64,000 nucleotides of DNA from JAOZPE01 sp964601275 (GTDB lineage: Bacteria; Krumholzibacteriota; Krumholzibacteriia; JAJRXK01). The position numbers were made by a program, and so were the translations under genes. Shown here piece by piece: positions 35,486 through 44,038 of the stretch (positions are counted from its first letter, which is position 1; each line of letters opens with the position of its first letter). Where the stretch lies: positions 372,001 through 436,000 of the forward strand of contig CAZRMV010000002.1 in assembly GCA_964601275.1 (NCBI GenBank), written 5' to 3'. The notes below the pieces were generated by a model. That model worked only from the letters and a program-made list of their open reading frames with translations, did not search any database and was not told where the DNA came from.

Positions 35486-37443
35486 GGGCCGCGGCTTCCC
35501 TCGACAAAACGCGACGAAGCCGGCGCCCCTCCCAGAAGCCACAGTCCTCCCCCCAGCAGAAGCAGGGAGAGGGCCCAGGCCGCCACTCCGTCCAGGGGCA
35601 GGGGAGGAGCGTGGTGCTCGAGCCAGAGGGGTCCCAGCAGCAGCGTTCCGTTGTAGAGGAGATGGAAGAGCATCGCAGGAACGATCGAGGCGCCTCGGAC
35701 CACGAGAAGACCCAAGAGCAGGCCGAGCACCGCGGTGGGAACGAAGCGATAGATGCTGAGATGGGTGAGACCGAAGAAGAGCGCGGTCACCACGATCGCC
35801 CACCGATCGTTTCCGACCCGGCGCAGGCGCCCGAGGAACACGCCGCGAAACAACAATTCCTCACAGACGGCGGGAGACACAGCGCCGAGGAAGAAGATCT
35901 TCCACGTGGCCAGGCCGGCGAAGATCCCCTCCAGTTCCCGGGACAACGATTGGGGCGCCGGCAGCCAATGCGCCTGCAGGCGCATCCATCCGCCCATCAT
36001 GGGAAGCATGAGACCCCAGGCGAGCAGCGGGGCCGCCGCGAGGGCGCGCCCGCGCGGACGGCGCCAGGAGAGGAGCTCCCGCAGCGGCCCCTCCGGACGG
36101 GTCCACCAGAGGGTGAGCGCGCCGAAGAGGGGAAGCAATCCCCACAGGCTGAGCAGGACGCCCCACTCCCGCCACTTCGTTTGCAGGAGGCTTCCCAGGT
36201 AGAAATAGGCCAGCACGCTGAGCGCAAGGGCGAGAAGGGTGGCACGGCGGCGGCCGCCCGCGGTGGGGGCCAGGAAAGGTTCGGGGTCGAAGCCCAGCAC
36301 CATCTCCTCGCGCTGGAGCTGCACGGTGACCCAGCGCAGGGTCAGCGCGCCCCAGGCGAAACTGGACAGGCTGACCACCGCGATCGAGACCGGGTGGACC
36401 TGGCCGGCCAGCAGGTCGCGGATGGCCAGGGCCACGTTGGCCACCGGGATGAGCGCCACCATCGAATCCAGCCGCACCGCCTGGCTCATGCTCAGGATCC
36501 CAGCACCGAACGCCAGAAGCATCACCGGGAGAACGAGTTGTTGGGCTTCCTTGAGACTTCGCGCGAAGGTGGAAATGCCCAGCAGCAGGCCGCCCAGGAA
36601 GAGGGCGAGGGGAACCACGAGCAGCGCGGCGGCCCCGAGCAGGGGAAGGGAGAGGGTGGTGGACGCCCCGGCGGCGCTCTCGATCCAGCCGGCGGCGAAA
36701 CACCCCGCGATGCTCAGGAGACTGAGCACGCCGGAGAGGGTGGTCCCGCCGACCACCACGAGGATCTTGGCCAGGGCGATGTCGCGACGGGGCACCGGAA
36801 GCAGGTAGAGGGTCTCCAGGGTTCCCCGCTCCTTCTCGCCGGCGACCAGGTCGTTGGCCAGGGCCGCGCCGCTGACGAAGAGGGTCATGAGCAGGAGGTA
36901 GACCAGCCGTCTCCCCGCGCGGGCTCCACCCGCCTCGGTGGCGGTGGCCACGTCGATCTCCTCCAGGACGAGGAGGGAGTCGAGCTCTCCTTGGCCGCCC
37001 CGTTCCCGCCATCGCTCCTGACGCAGCGCGTCTTGCAGTTCCTCCAGGCGCTCGAGTACCCGCTGCCGGGCGAGCCGGCTGCTCTTGCGGGTACGGCGAT
37101 ACAGGATGCGGAAGGTCCGGGGGTCCTCCACTCCTTCCACCACCGCGTCCACTTCCCCCGCGGCCAAAGCCGGCGAGGGTTCTTTGCCGGGAGGGAGGGT
37201 GGTGAGATCGAAGTCCTCGTCGCCGCCCAGTCGATCCTCAAGGCGCAGTGCGTCCCCCAGCAGGACGATCCGGCTGCGGCTTGCCTGCTGGGCGGCCTCC
37301 TGTCTCTGTTGCAGGCTGGAGGTGACGAAGAAGAGGAGGGGATACAGGAGCACCGGAAGGAAGACCCCCAGGATCACCGCCTTGCGATCCGCGCGCAGCT
37401 CGAGGAGTTCCTTCTTCAGAAGGATGCGCACGGAGCGGTTCAC
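35482..37443 (-). CDS. ABC-2 permease (NatB-like) fused to a CPBP intramembrane protease
   Basis: 653 residues. Residues 1-390 are an ABC-2 permease: RSVRILLKKELLELRADRKA, a large extracytoplasmic segment, then LANDLVAGEKERGTLETLYLLPVPR, the conserved cytoplasmic segment of NatB/Abi-type permeases. Residues about 420-650 carry the CPBP (CAAX-protease-like) domain with EELLFRGVFLG (the EExxxR motif), FGLTHLS and FHLLYN, which supply the metal-site Glu and His residues. This fusion is known in several phyla next to NatA-type ATPases. The ATPase subunit precedes it with a 4-base overlap. The CPBP domain may cleave a peptide that the transporter exports, or act on the membrane; that is inference. 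Confidence 0.93.
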   Translation of the reverse strand: MNRSVRILLKKELLELRADRKAVILGVFLPVLLYPLLFFVTSSLQQRQEAAQQASRSRIVLLGDALRLEDRLGGDEDFDLTTLPPGKEPSPALAAGEVDAVVEGVEDPRTFRILYRRTRKSSRLARQRVLERLEELQDALRQERWRERGGQGELDSLLVLEEIDVATATEAGGARAGRRLVYLLLMTLFVSGAALANDLVAGEKERGTLETLYLLPVPRRDIALAKILVVVGGTTLSGVLSLLSIAGCFAAGWIESAAGASTTLSLPLLGAAALLVVPLALFLGGLLLGISTFARSLKEAQQLVLPVMLLAFGAGILSMSQAVRLDSMVALIPVANVALAIRDLLAGQVHPVSIAVVSLSSFAWGALTLRWVTVQLQREEMVLGFDPEPFLAPTAGGRRRATLLALALSVLAYFYLGSLLQTKWREWGVLLSLWGLLPLFGALTLWWTRPEGPLRELLSWRRPRGRALAAAPLLAWGLMLPMMGGWMRLQAHWLPAPQSLSRELEGIFAGLATWKIFFLGAVSPAVCEELLFRGVFLGRLRRVGNDRWAIVVTALFFGLTHLSIYRFVPTAVLGLLLGLLVVRGASIVPAMLFHLLYNGTLLLGPLWLEHHAPPLPLDGVAAWALSLLLLGGGLWLLGGAPASSRFVEGSRGP

Positions 37444-38195
37444 GCCGGTTGCTCCTGGACCACGCGCTTGAAGACCTCTTCGAGGAATCGCTCCCGGTAC
37501 CGTTCCTTGAGTTCATCCGGAGTGCCCACCGCGCGCAGTTGTCCCCGATGGAGGATGCCGACGCGGTCGCACAGGCGTTCCACCTCGCTCATGATGTGGG
37601 TGGACAGCAGCACGCACTTGCCCTCGTCGCGGATCTGTTGGACGAAGTCGAGGGTGGTCGACGCCGCCAGCACGTCGAGTCCGCTCGTGGGCTCATCGAG
37701 GATCAAGACCGGGGGATCATGGACCACGGTCCGCGCGATGTTGACCTTCTGCTTCATCCCGGTGGACAGCTTCTCGCAACGCTGATCGGCGTAACGGTCG
37801 ATCCCGAAGAGGGTGAGCACTTCGTCCACGCGCACCTCGAGCCGTGGCCCCTCCAGTCCCTGCAGCTCACCGAAGAGGCTCACCATCTCCCGCGCGGTCA
37901 GGCGGTGGTACAGGCCGGTGGTTCCCGAGAGGAAACCGATGGAACGGCGAACCTCCTGAGCCTGGTCGACGATGTCGTGACCGTTCACCGTGGCGCGTCC
38001 TGAAGTCGGAGCGAGCGAGGTGGACAGCATCCGGAGGGTGGTGGTCTTTCCCGCGCCGTTCAGGCCGAGCAGCCCGAAGATCTCTCCCCGGCGGCATCGG
38101 AAGCGTACCCCGTCGACCGCCCGGACTCCTTCGCCTCCGCGATGGTCGGGGTAGACCTTCACCAGTTCCTCCACCTCGATGGCGGTGTCGTTCAT
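37440..38195 (-). CDS. ABC transporter ATP-binding protein (NatA-like)
   Basis: 251 residues. The ATG at 38195 was chosen because it overlaps the preceding stop (ATGA) and has AAGGA 7 bases upstream; an ATG 14 codons earlier is weaker. Walker A is GLNGAGKTTTLRML, the signature is LSTGMKQKVNIAR (LSxGM type, as in NatA), Walker B is VLILDEPTSGLD and the switch His is in LLSTHIMSEVERL. It energises the two permeases encoded on either side of it: the NatB-like gene upstream and the permease-CPBP fusion downstream. NatAB of Bacillus exports sodium; other members export drugs or peptides, so the cargo here is open. Confidence 0.95.
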   Translation of the reverse strand: MNDTAIEVEELVKVYPDHRGGEGVRAVDGVRFRCRRGEIFGLLGLNGAGKTTTLRMLSTSLAPTSGRATVNGHDIVDQAQEVRRSIGFLSGTTGLYHRLTAREMVSLFGELQGLEGPRLEVRVDEVLTLFGIDRYADQRCEKLSTGMKQKVNIARTVVHDPPVLILDEPTSGLDVLAASTTLDFVQQIRDEGKCVLLSTHIMSEVERLCDRVGILHRGQLRAVGTPDELKERYRERFLEEVFKRVVQEQPA

Positions 38196-39436
38196 TCCGT
38201 CGTCCTTTCCCGTTTCCATGACACGAGGCGTCTCCATCCAACCTTCGGGTCGAAGAGGATCTCCTCCCGCCGTGCGATCCTCGCCGCGACCGCCAGCATC
38301 AGAGCGGTGGCTCCGCCGAGGGAGACGAGGCTCGTCGCCGCGAAGTGGAGATCCAGGCTTCCCTGCAGGGTCTCCCGCAGGAGCGCGGCGATATTGACCA
38401 CCGGGATCCAGGCCAGGGCGGCGTCGAGGGTATCTCCCTGGCTGACCACCACGAGTCCGGCCAGGGCGGTGACGAGGTAGAGAGGCATCAGGGCGGCCTG
38501 CCCCTCCCGGTAGTTGCGGCTTCTCACCGCGGCGACCATCATCGCCGCGGACAGGAAGGCCGAAGTGAGGAGCGCGGCGACCACCACCACGGCGAGGTCC
38601 AGGAAGGAGAGCCGCACTGTCCAGGAAGTCTCCAGGCCCATCAACTGCAGGACGAAGGAGAGGAAGAGGGTCAGGCTCAGGAGGTTCAAGAGGAAGCCGA
38701 CCAGGCTCGACAGGCTCACGTAGAGGAACTTCCCAAGGACGATCTCCCCGCGCCGCAGGGGCGAGGTGATCAGGGTTTCCAGGGTTCCTCTCTCACGCTC
38801 TCCCACCACCGTGTCCAGCGTGGCGTAGTACGCGCCCTGGGGCAGCATGACCATCAACAACAGGGGAAGCAGCATGGCCAGGACGTAGCGGCTGATCTGC
38901 CGCGGGGAGGCGGTGTCGACACTCTCGATCCCGAAGGGATGGAGGTCGGCGTCGGTCATGCCCAGCCGCCGGCCCCTTTCCTCCTGGACGCGCTCGAGAT
39001 GGCGGCGGACCACCGGGGCCACGATGTCGCGGGCCCGCTGCGAACTCTCCCGGGAGGAGTCGTGGAAGAGCGCGAAGCGCTGGCCGGCGATCTGCCAGGC
39101 GAGAAGGAGTTCCACCGGGCCATCGGGCCACTGCCGGCGCAGCCGGCGGAAGCCCGCCGCGTCCAGGGGGAGGTTGCGCCCCGCCTCGAGATCTTCCACC
39201 CGCAGATCCGGCCGGGCCGCGAGCGAGTCGGCGATCTCCGGGGGCAGTCCGCGATCCAGCAGCACCAGGGGGGGAGTCCGTTCGTTGCTTCCCTGGATCA
39301 AGAGGAAGATCTGCCACGCTCCCAGGCCCAGCAGCGGATAGAGGAACAGCGGAACCAGGACCAGGTGGACCATCAGGTTGCGATCGCGGGTGGCCTCGAC
39401 AATCTCCTTGCGCAGCACCCGGAACACTTGCCTCAT
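38192..39436 (-). CDS. ABC-2 family permease (NatB-like)
   Basis: 414 residues. The ATG at 39436 overlaps the response-regulator stop. It has an N-terminal span (LVLVPLFLYPLLGLGAWQI), an extracytoplasmic domain of about 140 residues, and a C-terminal block of five spans introduced by DTVVGERERGTLETLITSPLRRGEIVLGK, the diagnostic ABC-2 segment. It shares this layout with the N-terminal part of the permease-CPBP fusion two genes downstream, so the two permeases probably form a heterodimer around two copies of the NatA-like ATPase. Confidence 0.93.
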   Translation of the reverse strand: MRQVFRVLRKEIVEATRDRNLMVHLVLVPLFLYPLLGLGAWQIFLLIQGSNERTPPLVLLDRGLPPEIADSLAARPDLRVEDLEAGRNLPLDAAGFRRLRRQWPDGPVELLLAWQIAGQRFALFHDSSRESSQRARDIVAPVVRRHLERVQEERGRRLGMTDADLHPFGIESVDTASPRQISRYVLAMLLPLLLMVMLPQGAYYATLDTVVGERERGTLETLITSPLRRGEIVLGKFLYVSLSSLVGFLLNLLSLTLFLSFVLQLMGLETSWTVRLSFLDLAVVVVAALLTSAFLSAAMMVAAVRSRNYREGQAALMPLYLVTALAGLVVVSQGDTLDAALAWIPVVNIAALLRETLQGSLDLHFAATSLVSLGGATALMLAVAARIARREEILFDPKVGWRRLVSWKRERTTE

Positions 39437-40104
39437 GCTTCGGCGAGTCCTTCGCGGATGGCGAAGCGCGCCAACTCGACGCGATCGTGGATGTTCAGTT
39501 TTTTCATGAGGCGCGCGCTGTGGTTCTCCACCGTCTTGGTGCTCAGGTGCATCGTGCGGGCGATCTCCTTCTTCGACAGGCCCTGGGCCACGTATCGCAG
39601 CACCTCCATCTCCCGTTGGGTGAGCATGGACACGGCGGTCTGGCCGTTCTCGGCCAGCTCGACCCCGTTCTCGCCCACCAGGAGGCGCGCCCGCACCTGC
39701 TCGGAGAAATACGAGCCGCCGTCGGCGACTTCGCGGATGGCGGCGACGAGGTTGGCCGGGGGATCGGACTTGACCACGTACCCGCGCGCCTTCACCCGCA
39801 GGGCCTGTTCGATGTAGCGGTCGTGGAAGAAGGCACTGAGGAAGATGATCTTCGGCGTGTCCCCGGCCGCGGTCAGACGGTGCGCTGCGTCGAAACAGGC
39901 CATGCCCGGCATGTCGATGTCCATGAGGACGATGTCCGGTTCCAGCTGCGGGACCAAGCGCAAGGCCTCGCTGGCGTCGGCGGCGGTGCCCACGACCTCG
40001 AAACCCTCCTCCCGGGAGAGTTGGGCGGCGACCGCCTCGCGGACCAGGGTGTGGTCGTCCACCACCAGGATCCGCAGGGATGGGCTCGGTTTCTTCGGGG
40101 ACAT
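39433..40104 (-). CDS. NarL/FixJ-type response regulator
   Basis: 223 residues; GGGAGGTGAACGC precedes the ATG at 40104. The receiver domain (about 8-125) has ILVVDDHTLVREA with the acidic pair, phospho-acceptor Asp in IVLMDIDMPGM, a Ser in IFLSAFF and the Lys in YVVKSD. A LuxR-type helix-turn-helix follows (about 155-215: LTQREMEVLRYVAQGLSKKEIARTMHLS). It should bind DNA when phosphorylated. The gene directly upstream encodes a DHp-REC protein without an ATPase domain, so the phosphoryl donor is not encoded here. It is translationally coupled to the ABC-2 permease. Confidence 0.95.
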   Translation of the reverse strand: MSPKKPSPSLRILVVDDHTLVREAVAAQLSREEGFEVVGTAADASEALRLVPQLEPDIVLMDIDMPGMACFDAAHRLTAAGDTPKIIFLSAFFHDRYIEQALRVKARGYVVKSDPPANLVAAIREVADGGSYFSEQVRARLLVGENGVELAENGQTAVSMLTQREMEVLRYVAQGLSKKEIARTMHLSTKTVENHSARLMKKLNIHDRVELARFAIREGLAEA

Positions 40105-40108
40105 GCGT

Positions 40109-40966
40109 TCACCTCCCCTCGGGGGGGTCCGGGGAGTCCAGGAATCGGTCGGAAGAATGATCGCCGGATTCCGGGCTCTCCTTCCCACAACGTTCGACCA
40201 GCTCGAGCAGGTTCGCCATGGGGAATGGTTTGCGGATCCAATGGAGCCGTCGGTAGCGCGCCGGAGGCCCGCCGGGCGCTTCGTCTTCGGCGGGCTCGCT
40301 GCTCCCTCCGGTGAAATCACCGGGCGGCGGCTTGGCGCTCAGGAGGATCATGGGCACCCCGTGACAGCTTCGTTGGATCTCGCGGGCGCCCTGAAGGCCC
40401 CCGAGATCCTCCAGCTCGAGATCGAGGACCATGACGATGGAACGACCCGCCTGCTCCCGGCACATCTCGATGAGTTGGGTCTTTCCCCCTCCCAGGCGTA
40501 CCTCGTAGCCGGCGGCGCGCAGACCCGAGATGAGGATGGAACGGACGAAGGTGTCGTTCTCGCCGACCAGGACCAGTTCGGGGGTACGGGGGGCCGGGGC
40601 AGGGGCGGGAGAGCGGGTCGCGGGCGCGTGGATGTGTTCGCGCAGAAGGGTCCTGGCTTCCTCGATGAGCTGGGAGAGGGTCCCGCCGGGAGCCAGGTTG
40701 CCGTTGGGCCGGGTGGCGCTGAGGAATTCCCGCACCACGGTGGCGGCGGCTTCAGCCGCCTGGTCCGCCTTGATCAATGCCTCGTAGCACGCGTGATCCT
40801 CCTCGATCCGCGAGCGGGCCAGGTCGAGATAACCGCGGACCGCAGTCAGCGCATTGTTCACCTCGTGGGCCGACGCCCGCGCCAGAGCGCTGGCCGCGGT
40901 GCGGAGATCCTCGTTCTCCTGCTCGGTGGCCGGATGGGGCGCGGATGGTTCCTTCGGCTCGCTCAC
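40109..40966 (-). CDS. Kinase-less DHp-REC signalling protein
   Basis: 285 residues from the second of two adjacent GTG codons; GAGG lies 6 bases upstream (the other GTG is at 40969). Residues about 25-85 resemble a dimerisation/phosphoacceptor helix pair, with the H-box-like ASAHEVNNALTAVRGYLDLAR. No HATPase domain (no N, G1, F or G2 boxes) follows. Instead, after a Pro/Ala linker near residue 115, a receiver domain runs from ELVLVGENDTFVRSIL with a candidate phospho-Asp in MVLDLELEDLGG, a Ser in ILLSAK and the Lys in WIRKPF. The second acidic position is Asn, so the metal site is atypical. It is possibly a phosphorelay intermediate or adaptor for the adjacent response regulator. Confidence 0.75.
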   Translation of the reverse strand: MSEPKEPSAPHPATEQENEDLRTAASALARASAHEVNNALTAVRGYLDLARSRIEEDHACYEALIKADQAAEAAATVVREFLSATRPNGNLAPGGTLSQLIEEARTLLREHIHAPATRSPAPAPAPRTPELVLVGENDTFVRSILISGLRAAGYEVRLGGGKTQLIEMCREQAGRSIVMVLDLELEDLGGLQGAREIQRSCHGVPMILLSAKPPPGDFTGGSSEPAEDEAPGGPPARYRRLHWIRKPFPMANLLELVERCGKESPESGDHSSDRFLDSPDPPEGR

Positions 40967-40974
40967 CACAGACC

Positions 40975-42198
40975 TCAGATCGTCTCGAAGACACGAGTGA
41001 TGATGTCCAGCGCCTGGTCGAGCTCCTCGCCGGTGATCACCAAAGGCGGCGCGAAGCGGATGATGTTCCCGTGGGTCTGCTTGGCCAACAGTCCTTCTTC
41101 CTTCAAGGCCACGCAGACATCCCAGGCTTCGAACTCGTCGTCGAAGACCACCGCGTTCAAGAGGCCCTTGCCGCGGACCTGCCGGATGCGGGGGCAGTCA
41201 ATGTCCTGCAGCCGCCGGCGAAGGACGACGCCCAATGCGTCGGAGTGTTCGGCCAGGCCCTCGTCCTCCAGGACGTCGATGGCCGCGATGCCCACCGCGG
41301 CGGCCAGGGGATTCCCTCCGAAGGTCGAACCGTGGGAACCCGGGGTGAAGACCCCGAGGATCTCCTGGTCGGCGACCACCGCGGAGACCGGCAGGACGCC
41401 ACCGCCCAGGGCCTTGCCCAGGCACATCATGTCGGGACGGACCGATTCGTGATCGCAGGCGAAGCGGCGCCCGGTGCGGCAGAACCCGGTCTGCACCTCG
41501 TCGGCGATCATCAGGATGCCGTGGCGGGTGCAGATCTCGCGCACCGCCTTCAGGTATCCTTCGTCCGGAACGTTGACCCCGGCTTCGCCCTGGATGGGTT
41601 CGACCAGGAAGGCGACGGTCCGGTCGGTGATGGCCGCCTCCAGCGCGCCCGGATCGTTGTAGGGAATGAGCTTGAAGCCGGGCGTGAAGGGGCCGAATCC
41701 ATCGCGGGCCAGGGGATCGGTGGAGAAGGAGATGATGGTGATGGTGCGGCCGTGGAAGTTCTCCTCGCAGCAGATGATCTCCTGCTCACCGTCGGGAACC
41801 CCCTTCACCTTGGCGCCCCAGAGACGCGCGGTCTTCAGGGCGGTCTCGACCGCTTCGGCGCCGGTGTTCATGGGAAGCGCCATCGAATAGCCGGTGTACT
41901 CGCACAGACGCTTCAGGAATCCGCCCATCCGGTCGTTGTAGAAGGCCCGGCTGGTCAGGGTGCACCGATCTGCCTGATCCTTGAGGGCCTGGATGATGCG
42001 GGGATGCCGGTGTCCCTGGTTCACCGCGGAATAGGCGGAGAGGAAATCCATGTACCGGCGACCCTCCGGGTCGTGCACCCAGACTCCCTCCGCGCGGGAG
42101 ATGACCACGGGAAGCGGATGGTAGTTGTGCGCGCCCACCTCTTCCGACAATGCGATGATCGATGCGCTGTCCGCGCGGGCGGTTCTGGCTTGGGTCAT
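40975..42198 (-). CDS. rocD: Ornithine aminotransferase
   Basis: 407 residues; ATG 42198 was chosen for AAAGGA upstream and the family start. It is a class III, PLP-dependent aminotransferase. SEEVGAHNYHPLPVVISRAEG is characteristic of ornithine (delta) aminotransferases rather than ArgD or GabT. ADEVQTGFCRTG holds the PLP-ring Asp, and CLGKALGGGVLPVSAV the Schiff-base lysine. It converts ornithine and 2-oxoglutarate to glutamate-5-semialdehyde and glutamate. It is the promoter-proximal gene of the leftward operon that continues into signalling and export genes, about 5-9 bases before the next start. The metabolic link to them is unknown. Confidence 0.94.
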   Translation of the reverse strand: MTQARTARADSASIIALSEEVGAHNYHPLPVVISRAEGVWVHDPEGRRYMDFLSAYSAVNQGHRHPRIIQALKDQADRCTLTSRAFYNDRMGGFLKRLCEYTGYSMALPMNTGAEAVETALKTARLWGAKVKGVPDGEQEIICCEENFHGRTITIISFSTDPLARDGFGPFTPGFKLIPYNDPGALEAAITDRTVAFLVEPIQGEAGVNVPDEGYLKAVREICTRHGILMIADEVQTGFCRTGRRFACDHESVRPDMMCLGKALGGGVLPVSAVVADQEILGVFTPGSHGSTFGGNPLAAAVGIAAIDVLEDEGLAEHSDALGVVLRRRLQDIDCPRIRQVRGKGLLNAVVFDDEFEAWDVCVALKEEGLLAKQTHGNIIRFAPPLVITGEELDQALDIITRVFETI

Positions 42199-42326
42199 GG
42201 CGGAGGGTTCCTTTCTCGGCGGTGGAAGAGCCCGGGGATCACCGGATCGTCCCGCGAGCTTTTCGCGGGAGACCGCAGGCTCCGGGGAAAAAGTGGAATC
42301 GGGTCGTGGACCGGCGTCTTCGCCCC

Positions 42327-42357
42327 TTGACAAGAGCTGGCCCCGGCCCGATCTAGT
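42327..42357 (+). promoter_or_regulatory. Promoter for a probably leaderless transcript
   Basis: TTGACA (42327-42332, perfect -35), a 19-base spacer and TCTAGT (42352-42357). The ATG at 42365 lies 7 bases after the -10 box, where the transcript would start, and has no Shine-Dalgarno upstream. Confidence 0.45.
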
Positions 42358-42364
42358 TCGAACC

Positions 42365-43411
42365 ATGAACGTCGACGACACCCTACACAATAGTCGGAAT
42401 GGGGGATACCCCTCAACCGCGCATCGCGCGGCGCAGGCGGCTTCGATCGTGCTCGGCCTGCTCCTGCTCTTCTCCGCCGCCGCGAAGATCGCGGCCCCCC
42501 GGAGCTTCCTGGACATCATCGCGCAGTTCCAGCTGTTGCCCTCCTCGTTCCTGCTTCCCGCGGCGGCGATCGTCGTGGGCCTGGAATCGCTGCTGGGGGT
42601 CCTGTTCCTGACCGGCGTCTACCGCCGGAAGGCGGCGTGGGTGAACCTCATGCTCATGTTGGTGTTCACCCTCATGATGGTCGAGGCCATCCGCCGGGGT
42701 TTCTCCCACTGCGGATGTTTCGGCGAGGTCCTCCAGCTCGGTCCCTCGGTGGAGATCTGGATCGACCTGGTCCTGCTGGGCCTGACCCTGCTGGTGTTGT
42801 GGCGGGGCACCGAGCGCGCGGTCGGGGGCTGGTGGACCGGACTCGCTGGAGGGATCTTCAGCGCGGGGATGGTGCTGTTCCTGCTGGGCGCGCCGGTCTC
42901 TCCCGCTGCCGACTCCACCCGGCTGGACGTGGACGCGGAGTCGCTGAGCTGGCTCGAGGGGGCGGTGCCGCCGCTGCATCTGCCCAAGGATGGATTGATC
43001 TTCCTGTTCTCCGCCGATTGCGAACACTGCTGGGCCTTCGCCGGCGGGGTGCAGATGACCGCCGACCGCCTCGAGGACTTCGAGGTGCACGGCGTCACCT
43101 TCAGCGGGGAACCCGCCCTGAGCGAGTTCCGGGAGGCCTTCCGGCCGAGCTATCCCATCCATCGCATCTCCGCCGAGGCGTTCAAGCAACTGATGCCGGT
43201 CTGGCCGGGAGCCATCTGGATCCAGAACGGCGAGGTGGCCCAGGGATGGAGCAACTTCGTCCCGTCCCACCGGGAACTGATGGAGCTGGGCGGGTATTCC
43301 CAACGACCGGAGGGGGCGTCGCGGTCGCGGGAAGGCGCCTCGCCCGGCGATTCCCTGGGTCGGCCTTCGCCCGCGGATCTCTTCGGAGGGACGGTCTCGG
43401 GCCGGAACTGA
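42365..43411 (+). CDS. MauE/DoxX-type membrane protein with thioredoxin-like C-terminal domain
   Basis: 348 residues. Residues about 20-185 contain four to five membrane spans of the MauE/DoxX type (VLGLLLLFSAAAKIAAPRSFL, VLFLTGVYRRKAAWVNLML), with the paired-cysteine segment HCGCFGEVLQLG that is typical of MauE. The C-terminal half is extracytoplasmic and thioredoxin-like, with FSADCEHCWAFAG providing a CxxC (CEHC) redox site. The protein probably moves electrons or disulfides across the membrane for an unknown client, as MauE does for methylamine dehydrogenase maturation; no such enzyme is present here. No ribosome site precedes the ATG. Confidence 0.86.
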   Translation: MNVDDTLHNSRNGGYPSTAHRAAQAASIVLGLLLLFSAAAKIAAPRSFLDIIAQFQLLPSSFLLPAAAIVVGLESLLGVLFLTGVYRRKAAWVNLMLMLVFTLMMVEAIRRGFSHCGCFGEVLQLGPSVEIWIDLVLLGLTLLVLWRGTERAVGGWWTGLAGGIFSAGMVLFLLGAPVSPAADSTRLDVDAESLSWLEGAVPPLHLPKDGLIFLFSADCEHCWAFAGGVQMTADRLEDFEVHGVTFSGEPALSEFREAFRPSYPIHRISAEAFKQLMPVWPGAIWIQNGEVAQGWSNFVPSHRELMELGGYSQRPEGASRSREGASPGDSLGRPSPADLFGGTVSGRN

Positions 43412-43444
43412 AGTCATGCCCCCGCGATGGAAGGAGCCGGGACG

Positions 43445-44038
43445 ATGGTTGATCTCTTGCCCCCATCTTCCCTGCGGACCCTGCTGCGGCGCGCGGCCCG
43501 GGTGAGCGCGGCCTGCCTGGGGGGCGAGGAGATTCCCCGGGAAGCGTGTCCCGATGCCCGGCTGGAGGCTCCGGGGGGAGTGTTCGTGACCTTGACCCGG
43601 GCGGGCCGCCTGGCCGGATGCATCGGATACGTGGAAGCCCCCTGGCCGCTCTGGCACGCCACCGCCCAGGCGGCGCGGGGAGCCGCACTCGAAGATCCCC
43701 GTTTCGAGCGGCTGCCCGTCGAGGCGCTGCCGGAAGTGGAGATCGAGATCTCCGTGCTCACTCCTCCAGAGCCCATCTCTCCTGACGAGGTGGAGGTCGG
43801 TCGTCACGGCTTGATCCTCGACGCGAGGGGACGGCGCGGACTGTTGTTGCCCCAGGTGGCCGTCGAGCACCACCTCGACCGCGAGGCCTTCCTCGATGCG
43901 GTGGCCCGTAAGGCCGGCCTGTCGCCCCGCGCGTGGGAGTGGCCCGAATGCCGGCTGGAGGCCTTCGAGGCGCAGTTGGACCGCGGGCGGCTGCTCGAGC
44001 TGGCGGATGGAGACGGGGAAGAGGAGCTCGATGCCTGA
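43445..44038 (+). CDS. AMMECR1-domain protein (AmmeMemoRadiSam system protein A type)
   Basis: 197 residues; ATG 43445 has GGAG 8 bases upstream (an in-frame ATG at 43427 is weaker). The conserved blocks VTLTRAGRLAGCIGYVEA, DPRFERLPVEALPEVEIEISVLTP and LILDARGRRGLLLPQVAVEHH are all present, matching AMMECR1 over nearly its whole length. In many bacteria it occurs beside MEMO1 and a radical-SAM gene; neither is present here, so it stands alone in an operon with a phosphatase and a SAM-cleaving enzyme. Its biochemical activity is unknown. Its last 8 bases overlap the next ATG. Confidence 0.93.
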   Translation: MVDLLPPSSLRTLLRRAARVSAACLGGEEIPREACPDARLEAPGGVFVTLTRAGRLAGCIGYVEAPWPLWHATAQAARGAALEDPRFERLPVEALPEVEIEISVLTPPEPISPDEVEVGRHGLILDARGRRGLLLPQVAVEHHLDREAFLDAVARKAGLSPRAWEWPECRLEAFEAQLDRGRLLELADGDGEEELDA

